Assembly (NCBI RefSeq): GCF_002858925.1
Contig: NZ_PJRS01000011.1
Location: forward strand, 310,001 to 374,000
Length of the DNA: 64,000 bases
Direction: 5' to 3'
DNA from: Caulobacter zeae
GTDB lineage: Bacteria; Pseudomonadota; Alphaproteobacteria; Caulobacterales; Caulobacteraceae
Below, piece after piece: positions 31,151-39,251 of this stretch (the first letter of the stretch is position 1; every line of letters starts with the position of its first letter). The notes beneath the pieces were generated by a model. It was not told the origin of the DNA. It made no database searches and saw only the letters and a list, made by a program, of their open reading frames with translations. The position numbers were made by a program, and so were the translations under genes.

Positions 31151-32923
31151 CTAGAGGGCGCGCCCGGGATCGACCAGCGCGGCCAGGTCGCGGGGCAGGG
31201 GCGAGGGCGCGTCCAGCATCAGCGCGACCACGTGTTCGGCCAGCAGCGGCGCGGTGGCGAAGCCCCGTCCGCCCAGGCCGCCCAGCACGTACAAGCTCGC
31301 CGGGCCGCCCGGAACGCCGCCGGCCAGGGGCAGGTGGTCGGCCGTGGTGGCGCGCACCGCCGCGCGGCCGTCCAGCGCGGCGTCCGCCAGGCGCGCGGCC
31401 AGAGCGGGCCGGCCCTTGGTCAGGGCGGCCCGGTTGCGGTCGTGGTCGGCCTGGCGCAGGTCGCTGGCCGTCTCGCCCCGGTCGTGGGTGGCGCCGAACA
31501 GCACCCCGCCGCCCGGCGTGGGAACCGCGTAGCCGCCAAAGGCCGCGGGCGTCACGGACAGGTCTGTCGGGCCGGTCCAGCTGGTCTGGCCGCGCACCGG
31601 GCGGATCGGCGCCTGCGGCCACAGGCGGGCCAGATCGGCGCCGCCCGCCAGGGCGACGGCGTCGGCGGTCGCCAGCAGCGCTCCGTCCGCGCCGAACAGG
31701 CGCCAGCCGTCTTCAGTCTTGTCCAGGCGCGAGACCTCCGTCGCGACGGCGTCGCCGCGCCAGGCGGCCAGCACGACGGCGGGGTCGACCACCCGGGCCA
31801 GGTTCATGCGCAGCGCGCCGGCCGCCGGCTCGCCCAGGGCCGCGCCGGCTTCGTCGGCGTCGAGGACGATCATCTCGCCGGGCGCGAACAGGTCCTGGCT
31901 GGTCACGGCGGCGAAGCGGTCGGGATCGCGCGGACCGGTGGCCAGGCGCAGCACGCCGCGGGCTGGCGCCGCGCCGGGCAGGGCGTCATAGAGGGCGGCG
32001 GCGCGGGCCAGGGCCTGGGCGGGCAGGGCCGCGCGGGGACCGCCGCCGGCGTCGAGCGCCGGGGTGACCAGGGCGGCGGGGTTGCCCGAGGCCTTGGCCT
32101 GGTCGGCGTCGAACACCGTGACCGCCAGGCCCTCGGCCCGCGCCGCGCGGGCCAGCGCGGCCGCCGCGATGCCGCCGCCGACGACGGCCAGGGTCTTGGA
32201 GCGAACGGGCGCCGTCACACCGCCCGGGAAGACCGCTTCCAGCCGCTCGCGCTTGCGGCCGAAGCCCGGGCGCTTTTCCCAGGCGAAGCCGGCGGCGGCC
32301 AGGCCGCGGCGCACGGCCCCCGCGACGGTGAAGGTGGCCGCGCGGCCGCCGGGCGCGGTGCGGGCGGCGACGGCGGCGAGGATCTCCTCGCTCCACATGG
32401 CCGGGTTGAGGGCTGGCGAGAAGCCGTCCAGGAACCAGGCGTCGGCCCGGCCGCTCCAGGCCTCCAGGGCCTGGGCCACGTCCATCACCGCAAGATCAAG
32501 CGTCGCGTCGAAGCCGGGCAGGTCGATGCGATGAAAGCCGCGCGCTGCGCTGGGCCAATGATCGAGCAGCACCTGGGCGGCCTCGCCCAGCTCCGGCCAG
32601 ACGGCCAGGGCGCGGGCGGCCTCTTCGCGGGTGATCGGGTGGGCCTCGATCGAGAAGACGTGCAGGCGGCCGCCGACCGGCCTCTCGCGCCGCCACAGGT
32701 CGAGCAGGGCGGCGATGTTGAGGCCGGTGCCGAAGCCCAGCTCCCCGACCACGAAGCGGTCGCGCCCGGCCCAGGCGCCGGGCAGGCCGCAGCCCTCCAG
32801 GAACACCGCCCGGGTCTCGGCAAGGCCGTCGGCGCTGGAGAAGTAGACGTCGCCGTACAGCCGCGACTGCGGCAGGCCGTCCTCGCGCCAGACCAGCGGG
32901 GATTGGGAAGAGTCGGAAGTCAT
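31151..32923 (-). CDS. mnmC: Bifunctional tRNA mnm5s2U biosynthesis protein
   Basis: A 590-residue two-domain enzyme acting on the wobble uridine of certain tRNAs. The N-terminal domain (about 1-240) is the SAM methyltransferase (FVVGELGFGTGLNIAALLDL, DAWFLDGFSPALNPAMWS). The C-terminal domain is an FAD-dependent oxidase (TLAVVGGGIAAAALARAA, GGLGGRGFATAPLLAE) that removes the carboxymethyl group before methylation. The length and the diagnostic FLDGFSPALNP motif fit the full fusion form. It starts at ATG 32923, just beyond the terminator of the upstream lipoprotein gene, so it has its own promoter. It is convergent with the SRPBCC membrane protein. Confidence 0.93.
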   Translation of the reverse strand: MTSDSSQSPLVWREDGLPQSRLYGDVYFSSADGLAETRAVFLEGCGLPGAWAGRDRFVVGELGFGTGLNIAALLDLWRRERPVGGRLHVFSIEAHPITREEAARALAVWPELGEAAQVLLDHWPSAARGFHRIDLPGFDATLDLAVMDVAQALEAWSGRADAWFLDGFSPALNPAMWSEEILAAVAARTAPGGRAATFTVAGAVRRGLAAAGFAWEKRPGFGRKRERLEAVFPGGVTAPVRSKTLAVVGGGIAAAALARAARAEGLAVTVFDADQAKASGNPAALVTPALDAGGGPRAALPAQALARAAALYDALPGAAPARGVLRLATGPRDPDRFAAVTSQDLFAPGEMIVLDADEAGAALGEPAAGALRMNLARVVDPAVVLAAWRGDAVATEVSRLDKTEDGWRLFGADGALLATADAVALAGGADLARLWPQAPIRPVRGQTSWTGPTDLSVTPAAFGGYAVPTPGGGVLFGATHDRGETASDLRQADHDRNRAALTKGRPALAARLADAALDGRAAVRATTADHLPLAGGVPGGPASLYVLGGLGGRGFATAPLLAEHVVALMLDAPSPLPRDLAALVDPGRAL

Positions 32924-32937
32924 GGCGCCATCATAGA

Positions 32938-32966
32938 AGAAGGGCCGCCCTCGCGGACGGCCCTTC
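32938..32966 (-). terminator. Intrinsic terminator after the small lipoprotein gene
   Basis: Read leftwards, AAGGGCCG pairs with CGGCCCTT (32940-32947 with 32958-32965) around a ten-base loop, followed by CTTCTAT. It sits 27 bases after the lipoprotein stop and just before the mnmC start. Confidence 0.65.
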
Positions 32967-32992
32967 GGGATCTTTCGAACGATCGAAAGGCC

Positions 32993-33295
32993 TTAGTGGC
33001 CTTCGGTCTTCTTCTCTTCGGCCGGGGCGGCGGGGGCGGTCCCCGGGGCCTCGGCGGCCGAGACGGCGTCGGGCTCGGCGGCGGCGTCGCTGGCGGCCTT
33101 GTTGGCGTCGGCCATGGCCTGGCCCTCGGCGCCGGCGGCGTCGGCGGCGGTCACTTCGCTGGCGCCGGCGGCGGCGGCCGCGGCGGCCTTGTCGTCGGCG
33201 GCGGGAGCCTCGTCCTTCTTGCCGCAGGCGGCCAGCGACAGGGCGGTCATGGCCGCGCCGGCGATGAGGATCTTGCGGAGGACTTGGGTGGTCAT
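32993..33295 (-). CDS. Small Ala-rich lipoprotein
   Basis: A 100-residue protein with a lipoprotein signal (KILIAGAAMTALSLAAC) and lipobox LAAC. The mature peptide is very rich in Ala, Glu, Asp and Lys and is probably unstructured (DKAAAAAAAGASEVTAADAA). It ends in a Lys/Glu patch, EEKKTEGH. ATG 33295 has AAGGGA about nine bases upstream; an ATG at 33304 is too close to that signal. I do not recognise a family; low-complexity alanine-rich lipoproteins of this kind are common in Caulobacteraceae. It is monocistronic between motA and mnmC, with its own terminator. Confidence 0.65.
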   Translation of the reverse strand: MTTQVLRKILIAGAAMTALSLAACGKKDEAPAADDKAAAAAAAGASEVTAADAAGAEGQAMADANKAASDAAAEPDAVSAAEAPGTAPAAPAEEKKTEGH

Positions 33296-33451
33296 CGGGG
33301 GCATCCCTTGCGACTGGCCTTGCGGCCTGAAATGGCGACGGCCCGGCGTCGAGGCCGGGCCGCACCAAGGCAAGGAACCGCTTTTCACGCGCCGTTGCAA
33401 GCCAAAGATCACGGCGGCGTGATCATGGCGTGTACGGATCGCGCGCGAGGA

Positions 33452-34321
33452 TCAGGCCTCGTTCGGGATCTGGGTCAGGGCCTCTTCCAGCTCGATGAAG
33501 CTGGGCTGGTGGACGCTGGGAACGTTGCCGCGACCGATCTCGACGCTGATCTGGGCGGCGTTGCCGTGCAGGTGGGCGACCAGGACGGCCTGGATGATCT
33601 TGTAGAAGGCGCCGTCCTCGTTGACGACCGCCTGCAGGCGGGCGGCCATCGGGCCGACCAGGCCGTAGGCCATGAACACGCCCAGGAAGGTGCCGACCAG
33701 GGCGCCGCCGATCATGCCGCCGAGCACGGCGGGCGGCTCGGTGATCGAGCCCATGGTCTTGATGACGCCCAGCACGGCGGCGACGATGCCCAGGGCAGGC
33801 AGGGCGTCGGCCATCGACTGCAGGGCGTGGGCCGGCTCGAGCGCCTCGTGGTGGTGCTTCTCGAGCTGCTTTTCCATCGCGTCCTCGACCTGGTGGGGAT
33901 CCTCCAGGTTCATGGTCATCATCCGCAGGGTGTCGCAGATGAAGTCGACGGCGAAGTGGTCCTTCGAGATCTTGGGATAGCGCGAGAAGATCGAGCTCTC
34001 GTGCGGCTTTTCGATGTGGCTTTCCAGGGCGATGACGCCCTTGGACTTCATCGTCTTCGTCAGGAGGAAGAGTAGGGACAAGAGGTCGCGATAGTCGCTG
34101 GCCTTCCACTTGGGGCCGGCGAAGATCTTGCCGAAACCGCCCGCCGTGGCCTTGATCACCGTCATCGAGTTGGAGATCAGGAAGGCGGCGATGCCCGCCC
34201 CCAGGATGGCCATCAGCTCGTGCGGTGCGGCGTGAAGGATCACGTCCATCTTGCCGCCGCCCATCAGGTAGCTGCCGAACACGAGTGCGAAGAGCAGCAC
34301 GATGCCGATGATCTGGAACAT
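33452..34321 (-). CDS. motA: Flagellar motor stator protein MotA
   Basis: A 289-residue inner-membrane protein with four transmembrane segments (IIGIVLLFALVFGSYLM; ILGAGIAAFLIS; ALPALGIVAAVLGVIKTM; GALVGTFLGVFMAYGLVGPM). The large cytoplasmic loop contains the charged region LESHIEKPHESSIFSRYP that contacts FliG. With MotB it forms the proton channel that drives flagellar rotation. PALGIVAAVLGVIKTMG is the MotA/TolQ-type signature. No motB follows; in Caulobacter the two genes are unlinked. It is divergent from the MFS gene at 34493 across 171 bases. No flagellar sigma promoter could be assigned with confidence. Confidence 0.95.
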   Translation of the reverse strand: MFQIIGIVLLFALVFGSYLMGGGKMDVILHAAPHELMAILGAGIAAFLISNSMTVIKATAGGFGKIFAGPKWKASDYRDLLSLLFLLTKTMKSKGVIALESHIEKPHESSIFSRYPKISKDHFAVDFICDTLRMMTMNLEDPHQVEDAMEKQLEKHHHEALEPAHALQSMADALPALGIVAAVLGVIKTMGSITEPPAVLGGMIGGALVGTFLGVFMAYGLVGPMAARLQAVVNEDGAFYKIIQAVLVAHLHGNAAQISVEIGRGNVPSVHQPSFIELEEALTQIPNEA

Positions 34322-34492
34322 GACGTCAGGGAGCCCCGGGGATTTCAGCCGGCATCATCGCCGTTAATGCTTAATCCAAGGTATCAGGCCGGACCTGCGG
34401 ATCCGCGACCGGATGGCGCGGCGCCGTGCGGGGGAGGAGCAGGTGAAAGCGGGGCCTTCCCCTGCACGCAAACCCCCTCTAACGTTTGTTCG

Positions 34493-35809
34493 ATGTCTGC
34501 CGCCGCTCAAGATCAACAGGTCAACCGGCGGGCCTTCGCCATCCTGTTCGGGGTGTCGGCGGCCACGGCGCTGGGCAATACGGGCATGCTGTCCGTCCTT
34601 CCCGCCATCGGCCGGCAGATCGGCATCCCCGACGCCATGGTGGCCGCGATCTTCTCGCTGTCGGCCCTGTTGTGGGCGATCTCCTCGCCGTTCTGGGCCA
34701 AGCGGTCGGACGTGCGGGGGCGCAAGCCCCTGATCCTGCTGGGGCTGGGCGGGTTCTGCGTGTCGATGACCCTGTGCGCCTTCGTGGTCAGCGCGGGTCT
34801 GCACCAGCTCATGCCGCCGATGGTGGTGTTCGTGCTGTTCCTGCTGGCGCGAGCGCTGTTCGGCCTGTTCGGCTCGGCCGCCAATCCGGCCACCCAGGCC
34901 TATCTGGCCGACCGCACCAAGCGGGAAGAGCGCACCCAGGCCATGGCCACCCTGGCCGGGGCGTTCGGCCTGGGCACGGTGGTCGGACCGCTGCTGGCGC
35001 CGCTGTTCGTGCTGCCGGTGGTCGGGCTGGCCGGGCCGATGTTCGCCTTCGCCGGGCTGGCGGCGGTGATGATGTGGATCGTCAGGCGCGGCCTGGACGA
35101 GACCACGCCGCCGGCCACGGCCGGCGAGCCGCAGCCGCGCGCGCGCCTGGCCTTCCCGTCGCTGCGACGCGGCGACAGCCTGTGGCGCGATCCGCGCCTG
35201 GCCCCGTTCCTGCTGTTCGGCTTCCTGGTCGCCACCTGCCAGACGGCCCAGACCCAGACCCTGGGGTTCCTGATCATCGACAAGCTGGGCGTGGCGCCGG
35301 TCAAGGCCCAGGGCTTCATCACCCTGGCCATGGCGGCGGGCGCGGTCGCCGGCCTGCTGGCCCAGTGGGGCCTGATCCGGATGTTCTCGATGGGCCCGCG
35401 CGAGCTGATGCGCTGGGGCGTGGCGGTGGCAGCGCTGGGCAATGTCGTCGTGGCCTTCGCGCCGGACTATGCGGCGGTCGCCATCGGCTATGCGGTCTCG
35501 TCGCTGGGCTACGGTTTCGCGCGACCGGGCTTCACCGCCGGCGCCTCGCTGTCGGTTGACGCCAAGGACCAGGCCGGCGCGGCCGGGGCCATCGCCGCCA
35601 TCAACGGCCTCAACGTGGTGGTCGCCCCGCTGTTCGTACTGCTCTACGAGGCCGTGCGCTGGGCGCCGTTCGTGCTCAACGCGCTGATCCTGGCGGCCAT
35701 GCTGGTCTATGCCCTGCGCCAGGCCGTGCTGCGCAAGGTCAGCGACGCCGAGGCCGCCGACGAGGCGACCCTCGCGGGGCTGGAGCGCGGCGACGAGGGC
35801 GGGGTGTAG
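34493..35809 (+). CDS. MFS transporter (drug/proton antiporter type)
   Basis: A 438-residue protein with twelve hydrophobic segments. The loop 2-3 motif SPFWAKRSDVRGRKPLIL matches the MFS G-x3-D-R-x-G-R-R/K pattern. PATQAYLADRTKREERTQAMA and the following GLGTVVGPLLAP (motif C-like) point to the 12-TM multidrug antiporter group. The substrate is unknown. ATG 34493 is the first in-frame ATG before the membrane domain; earlier in-frame codons would run into the motA regulatory region. The next gene, a secreted hydrolase, starts two bases after this stop, so the two form an operon. Confidence 0.88.
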   Translation: MSAAAQDQQVNRRAFAILFGVSAATALGNTGMLSVLPAIGRQIGIPDAMVAAIFSLSALLWAISSPFWAKRSDVRGRKPLILLGLGGFCVSMTLCAFVVSAGLHQLMPPMVVFVLFLLARALFGLFGSAANPATQAYLADRTKREERTQAMATLAGAFGLGTVVGPLLAPLFVLPVVGLAGPMFAFAGLAAVMMWIVRRGLDETTPPATAGEPQPRARLAFPSLRRGDSLWRDPRLAPFLLFGFLVATCQTAQTQTLGFLIIDKLGVAPVKAQGFITLAMAAGAVAGLLAQWGLIRMFSMGPRELMRWGVAVAALGNVVVAFAPDYAAVAIGYAVSSLGYGFARPGFTAGASLSVDAKDQAGAAGAIAAINGLNVVVAPLFVLLYEAVRWAPFVLNALILAAMLVYALRQAVLRKVSDAEAADEATLAGLERGDEGGV

Positions 35810-35811
35810 CG

Positions 35812-36687
35812 ATGGATGTTCGGCGGGCGCTCGGACTGATCGTCGCGCTGTCGGCGGCGACCGCCGGACCGGCCCTGGCCCAGGACGAACGCTTCGATGT
35901 CGGCGGCGGGCGGATGATCCGTCTCTCTTGCCAGGGTCAGGGCGCGCCCACCGTGGTGGTCGACGCCGGCATGGGCGGTGCGCCGGTGGGGGACGAAGCC
36001 TGGGGCCGCATCGCGGCGCGGGTGTCGGGGGCCGTCCGGGTCTGCCTCTATGATCGCGCCGGGTTGGGCGGGAGCGACCCGGCCCCGGTGGGCAGGCCGC
36101 GCACCAGCGCCGACGTGGCCGCCGACCTGGAAGCCGCCCTGCGCGCGGCCAAGGTCGCGCCGCCGTTTCTGCTGGCCGGGCACTCGATCGGCGGCCTGCA
36201 CGCCCAGGTCTTCGCCGCCCGCTACCCGGATCAGACGGCCGGACTGGTGCTGATCTCCTCGACCCACCCCGATCAGATGGACGCCTGGCTGGCCAGGCTG
36301 CCGGCCGCGACGCCGGACGAGGTGAAGGCGCTGTCCGACGCGCGCGGCTTTCTCACGCGGATGCCGCGCGATCCCAGCCTCAATCCGGAAAATCTCGACG
36401 TCGCCGCCAGCAGCGCACAGGCCCGCGCGCTGCGCTCGCTGGGCGACAAGCCGGTGGTGGTGGCGACCCACAGCCCGAAATGGCGGATGGTCCCCGACTT
36501 ACCCGAGCCGCTGGCGGTCGAGCTGGAGGGCGTCACGCAGGACCTGCAGAAGCAGTTCCTGGCCCTGTCGTCCCGCGCGACCCAGACCATCGCGCCGACG
36601 GCCGGCCATGGCCTTCCGCACGAGGATCCCGGCTTCGTGGCCGAGGCGATCCTGAGCGGCGTGAAGGCGGCGCGAGAGGGACGGTAG
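35812..36687 (+). CDS. Exported alpha/beta hydrolase
   Basis: A 291-residue hydrolase with a signal peptide ending at ALA|QDERF (about residue 24), so it acts in the periplasm or outside. It shows VCLYDRAGLGGSD, then the nucleophile elbow AGHSIGG, and a late histidine in TAGHGLPHEDP. The acid residue is less certain. Substrates of this broad family cannot be predicted. It is co-transcribed with the MFS transporter two bases upstream; a transporter plus exported hydrolase might act on the same compound, but this is a guess. Confidence 0.8.
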   Translation: MDVRRALGLIVALSAATAGPALAQDERFDVGGGRMIRLSCQGQGAPTVVVDAGMGGAPVGDEAWGRIAARVSGAVRVCLYDRAGLGGSDPAPVGRPRTSADVAADLEAALRAAKVAPPFLLAGHSIGGLHAQVFAARYPDQTAGLVLISSTHPDQMDAWLARLPAATPDEVKALSDARGFLTRMPRDPSLNPENLDVAASSAQARALRSLGDKPVVVATHSPKWRMVPDLPEPLAVELEGVTQDLQKQFLALSSRATQTIAPTAGHGLPHEDPGFVAEAILSGVKAAREGR

Positions 36688-36704
36688 GCGTCAAGCAAGC
36701 TCTG

Positions 36705-36725
36705 GGATATACTGTTTGTATATCC
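36705..36725. promoter_or_regulatory. VapBC autoregulatory operator (8-bp perfect dyad)
   Basis: GGATATAC at 36705-36712 and GTATATCC at 36718-36725 form a perfect inverted repeat around TGTTT. It abuts the AGGAGG ribosome-binding site of the antitoxin gene. VapB antitoxins with an AbrB-type DNA-binding domain usually repress their own operon at such dyads. The TATA-containing arms may also include the -10 element. Confidence 0.75.
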
Positions 36726-36736
36726 AGGAGGGCGTG

Positions 36737-36958
36737 GTGGTCCGAACGACACTGTTTCAGTCCAACCGGTCTCAGGCGGTCCGCCTGCCGAAGGATGTGG
36801 CCTTTCCCGAAGGAGTGCGCTCGGTGACGGTGCTGCGCGACGGAAAGCGGCGCGTGATCGTGCCCGCGAACGCAGCTTGGGATGATTTCTTTGTCGGGCC
36901 GAGCATTGATCTCGGAGAACGCGACCAGCCCGCACCGCAGAAGCGTGAGAGCTTCTGA
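36737..36958 (+). CDS. vapB: VapB-type antitoxin
   Basis: A 73-residue antitoxin. The N-terminal half is an AbrB/SpoVT-like swapped-hairpin DNA-binding domain (TTLFQSNRSQAVRLPKDV). The C-terminal tail (WDDFFVGPSIDLGERDQP) is acidic and would thread into the toxin. The start is taken as GTG 36737 because AGGAG lies six bases upstream; GTG 36734 is equally in frame. It neutralises the PIN-domain toxin encoded next, with which it overlaps by one base (TGATG), and as a complex represses the operon at the adjacent dyad. Confidence 0.88.
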   Translation: MVRTTLFQSNRSQAVRLPKDVAFPEGVRSVTVLRDGKRRVIVPANAAWDDFFVGPSIDLGERDQPAPQKRESF

Positions 36959-37365
36959 TGCTGCGCTACATGCTCGACACGAACCTGTGCATCCGCGTGC
37001 TCAGGGATCGGCCGATGGGCTTGCGCGATCGCTTCAACCTGAATGCCGACGCCCTGTGCATCTCGACGATCGTGCTGACCGAGCTGTTGCATGGCGCAGC
37101 CAAGTCCGCCCGGCCGGAGCATCATCGGAATGCCGTGGAGCAGTTCGCAGCGCGCCTGGAGGTTTTGTCCTTCGACGCATCCGCGGCGGATCACGCCGCC
37201 GACATCCGGGCCGTGCTGGAACGATCCGGGCGATCGATCGGTGGCTATGATCTGCTGATCGCAGGGCATGCGCGCTCTCGGGGGCTGGTGGTGATCACCG
37301 GCGACCTCGGAGAGTTCGAGCGCGTCGAGGGCCTGCGTTGCGAGGATTGGTTGGCGGGCATCTAG
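36958..37365 (+). CDS. vapC: VapC-type PIN-domain toxin ribonuclease
   Basis: A 135-residue PIN-domain protein. MLDTNLCI carries the first acidic metal ligand, STIVLTELLHG the glutamate, and GGYDLLIAGHA the next aspartate. The fourth position, commonly TxN/D, is ITGDLGEF. All four acidic positions are therefore present and the nuclease is probably active. VapC toxins cleave tRNA or rRNA. The gene is translationally coupled to vapB. The pair sits between an unrelated hydrolase gene and a convergent DUF3850 gene, as expected for an acquired module. Confidence 0.9.
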   Translation: MLRYMLDTNLCIRVLRDRPMGLRDRFNLNADALCISTIVLTELLHGAAKSARPEHHRNAVEQFAARLEVLSFDASAADHAADIRAVLERSGRSIGGYDLLIAGHARSRGLVVITGDLGEFERVEGLRCEDWLAGI

Positions 37366-37380
37366 CCCGCCAAGTCACCC

Positions 37381-37863
37381 TCAGCCCTTGCGGATGATCC
37401 GCGCGGCGGCGGCGTGGAAGGCCGCGTCGCTTTCGGCCAGGGCGGCCACGGCGCCGTGGCGGTCGGCGGCGACGCTCATGTTGGTCGCCACGTAGGACTT
37501 CGACACGCGGCGGGCCTCTTCGCCGCGCAGGGCGGCGTTGGCGGCGGCGGTCTCGTGCCACTCGGCCAGTTCGGCGGCCGTCAGCGGGTGGTCCTCGGCG
37601 GCGCTCGGGTGGTGCACCACATCGCCGAAGCCGATGGCCACGAAGCCGTGGATGACGCCGTAGTCTTCTTCCGACAGCAGGAAGGTGATCTGGCGCTCTT
37701 CGGTCTGGCCGGTATAGGCGTCTTCGGCCGGATCGAATTCACGCAGCACCAGCACGTCGCCGACCTTGAATTCGCGGTCGTTGCGGCGGATCTCGAAGCG
37801 CTTCTTGCCCGAGCGCACGGCGGCGAAATACTGCGGCCAGGTCTTCAGTTCGTGACGGGTCAT
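37381..37863 (-). CDS. DUF3850 / ASCH-PUA-like domain protein
   Basis: A 160-residue protein. The first 85 residues (HELKTWPQYFAAVRSGKKRF, EIRRNDREFKVGDVLVLREF) match DUF3850, a small PUA/ASCH-like beta-barrel fold expected to bind RNA or a nucleotide. The remaining 75 residues are an alanine-rich helical tail ending in a basic patch (AARIIRKG) with no known match. ATG 37863. It follows rpoH on the same strand, but a terminator at 37979-38010 separates them. The cellular role is unknown. Convergent with vapC, 15 bases between stops. Confidence 0.78.
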   Translation of the reverse strand: MTRHELKTWPQYFAAVRSGKKRFEIRRNDREFKVGDVLVLREFDPAEDAYTGQTEERQITFLLSEEDYGVIHGFVAIGFGDVVHHPSAAEDHPLTAAELAEWHETAAANAALRGEEARRVSKSYVATNMSVAADRHGAVAALAESDAAFHAAAARIIRKG

Positions 37864-37978
37864 GGGAAGTCTTTGAATTGGGGCGGCAAGACGCCGGAAA
37901 AATCGGAGGCGAGGCTCTTAGAGCGCGTCGGCGGCGAGGAAAAGGCCGTTTGTGACGGCTTGGCGACGCTCTCGATAC

Positions 37979-38010
37979 GAAAAGGCCGCCGCGACAGTGT
38001 CGCGACGGCC
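37979..38010 (-). terminator. Intrinsic terminator of rpoH
   Basis: Read leftwards, GGCCGTCGCGAC (38010-37999) pairs with GTCGCGGCGGCC (37995-37984) with one mismatch around a three-base loop. It is followed by TTTTCG. It lies 25 bases after the rpoH stop. Confidence 0.82.
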
Positions 38011-38034
38011 GTTCTCTTAGCAGGTTGGAGGCTG

Positions 38035-38922
38035 TTACGCCTCGACCATGTTCTTGGCGACGGCCGCCTCGCGCATGGACTTCTGCAGCTTTTCGAAGGC
38101 GCGCACCTCGATCTGGCGGACCCGTTCGCGGCTGACGCCATACTGGGCGGCCAGGTCTTCGAGCGTGGTCGGGTCGTCCTTCAGGCGGCGCTCGGTGAGG
38201 ATGTGCCGCTCGCGGTCGGTCAGCTCGACCATGGCCTCCTCGAGGAGGGTCATGCGCAGCGACTTTTCCTCGTTCTCGGCGACCATGGTCTCCTGGCTGA
38301 CCTGCTCGTCGTCGGCCAGCCAGTCCTGCCACTCGCTTTCGCCGTCGGCGCGCAGCGGCGCGTTCAGCGAGGCGTCGGGACCCGACAGGCGGCGGTTCAT
38401 CGAGATGACCTCGCTGTCCAGCACGCCCAGCTTGGTGGCGATGGCGCTGACCTGTTCGGGGCGCAGGTCGCCTTCCTCGAAGGCGCTGATCTGGCTCTTG
38501 GCCTTGCGCAGGTTGAAGAACAGCTTCTTCTGCGCGGCCGTCGTGCCCATCTTCACCAGCGACCACGAGCGCAGGATGTATTCCTGGATCGAGGCGCGGA
38601 TCCACCACATGGCGTAGGTGGCCAGGCGGAAGCCCTTCTCGGGTTCGAACTTCTTGACCGCCTGCATCAGGCCGACATTGCCCTCGGAGATCACTTCCCC
38701 GATCGGCAGGCCGTAGCCGCGATAGCCCATGGCGATCTTGGCCACGAGACGCAGGTGGCTGGTGACCATCTTGTGCGCGGCGTCGCTGTCCTGATGCTCT
38801 TTCCAGCGCTGGGCGAGCATGAACTCCTCGTCCTTCGCCAGCATCGGGAACTTGCGGATTTCGGTCAGGTAGCGCGACAGGCCGCCGTCCGGCGACATCA
38901 CCGACAAGGAATTCACAGCCAT
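38035..38922 (-). CDS. rpoH: RNA polymerase heat-shock sigma factor sigma-32
   Basis: A 295-residue group 3 sigma factor. Region 2 (AAHKMVTSHLRLVAKIAMGY, GNVGLMQAVKKFEPEKGFRL, ATYAMWWIRASIQEYIL) is followed by the RpoH-specific box (AAQKKLFFNLRKAKSQ). Region 4 carries the helix-turn-helix TLEDLAAQYGVSRERVRQI. It directs transcription of chaperone and protease genes. ATG 38922 (MAVNSLSVMSPDGG) matches the usual alphaproteobacterial N-terminus; an ATG ten codons earlier is rejected. AGGGG is 11 bases upstream. The 329-base upstream gap holds a candidate sigma-32-type promoter and two TetR-operator-like dyads. Confidence 0.96.
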   Translation of the reverse strand: MAVNSLSVMSPDGGLSRYLTEIRKFPMLAKDEEFMLAQRWKEHQDSDAAHKMVTSHLRLVAKIAMGYRGYGLPIGEVISEGNVGLMQAVKKFEPEKGFRLATYAMWWIRASIQEYILRSWSLVKMGTTAAQKKLFFNLRKAKSQISAFEEGDLRPEQVSAIATKLGVLDSEVISMNRRLSGPDASLNAPLRADGESEWQDWLADDEQVSQETMVAENEEKSLRMTLLEEAMVELTDRERHILTERRLKDDPTTLEDLAAQYGVSRERVRQIEVRAFEKLQKSMREAAVAKNMVEA

Positions 38923-39251
38923 GAGTTCAACATCCCCTGGGCTGGCCGCCAACTTGGCGTCCGGAGCCCACTTTCGAATGGGTGAGATAGGTACGGGTTG
39001 CAGCTAAGGTAAGAGCGATAACGCTTTTGTAATGTCCGACACCCTGGCTCAGGTATTGGACATTTCGATGGCGGAATGAACGTTCATTCTCAAAAAAATG
39101 AACGATCATTCTCAAAGTTGCAAGCGGGTTCGAAAGTGGCGATCCTGAACCCGCCCACCGATCTGCGGCCTTGTGCAGCGAGGGGGGAGGCGGTAGCGAT
39201 CGGTGGCGGCAATTTCAGGTTGCGCGGCTCGGCGCGCCTCAGGGGGACGGG
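38923..39251. promoter_or_regulatory. Divergent regulatory region rpoH / DUF805 gene
   Basis: About 330 bases without a gene. Read leftwards there is a possible heat-shock promoter, CTTACC (39013-39008), 16 bases, CCTATC (38991-38986), 64 bases before the rpoH start. It resembles the alphaproteobacterial sigma-32 pattern but departs from CTTG in the -35 element. Two dyads at 39074-39110 lie further up. CTTTTGTAATG-type AT-rich sequence near 39022-39034 may include a housekeeping promoter. All of this is inference from consensus. Confidence 0.4.
39074..39110. promoter_or_regulatory. Tandem TetR-operator-like dyads
   Basis: GAATGAACGTTCATTC at 39074-39089 is a perfect 16-base palindrome. AATGAACGATCATT at 39097-39110 is a near-perfect second copy, their centres about 22 bases apart, separated by an A run. 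This size, symmetry and two-turn spacing are usual for TetR-family repressors. No TetR gene is adjacent; the nearest in the window is at 61294. Confidence 0.6.

Noticed and set aside
31232..34075. A 947-codon rightward frame opposite mnmC, the small lipoprotein and motA
   Set aside because: It is antisense to genes with clear motifs, is made of Gly/Ala/Arg/Gln-rich filler and has no domain. Such frames arise from high third-position GC.
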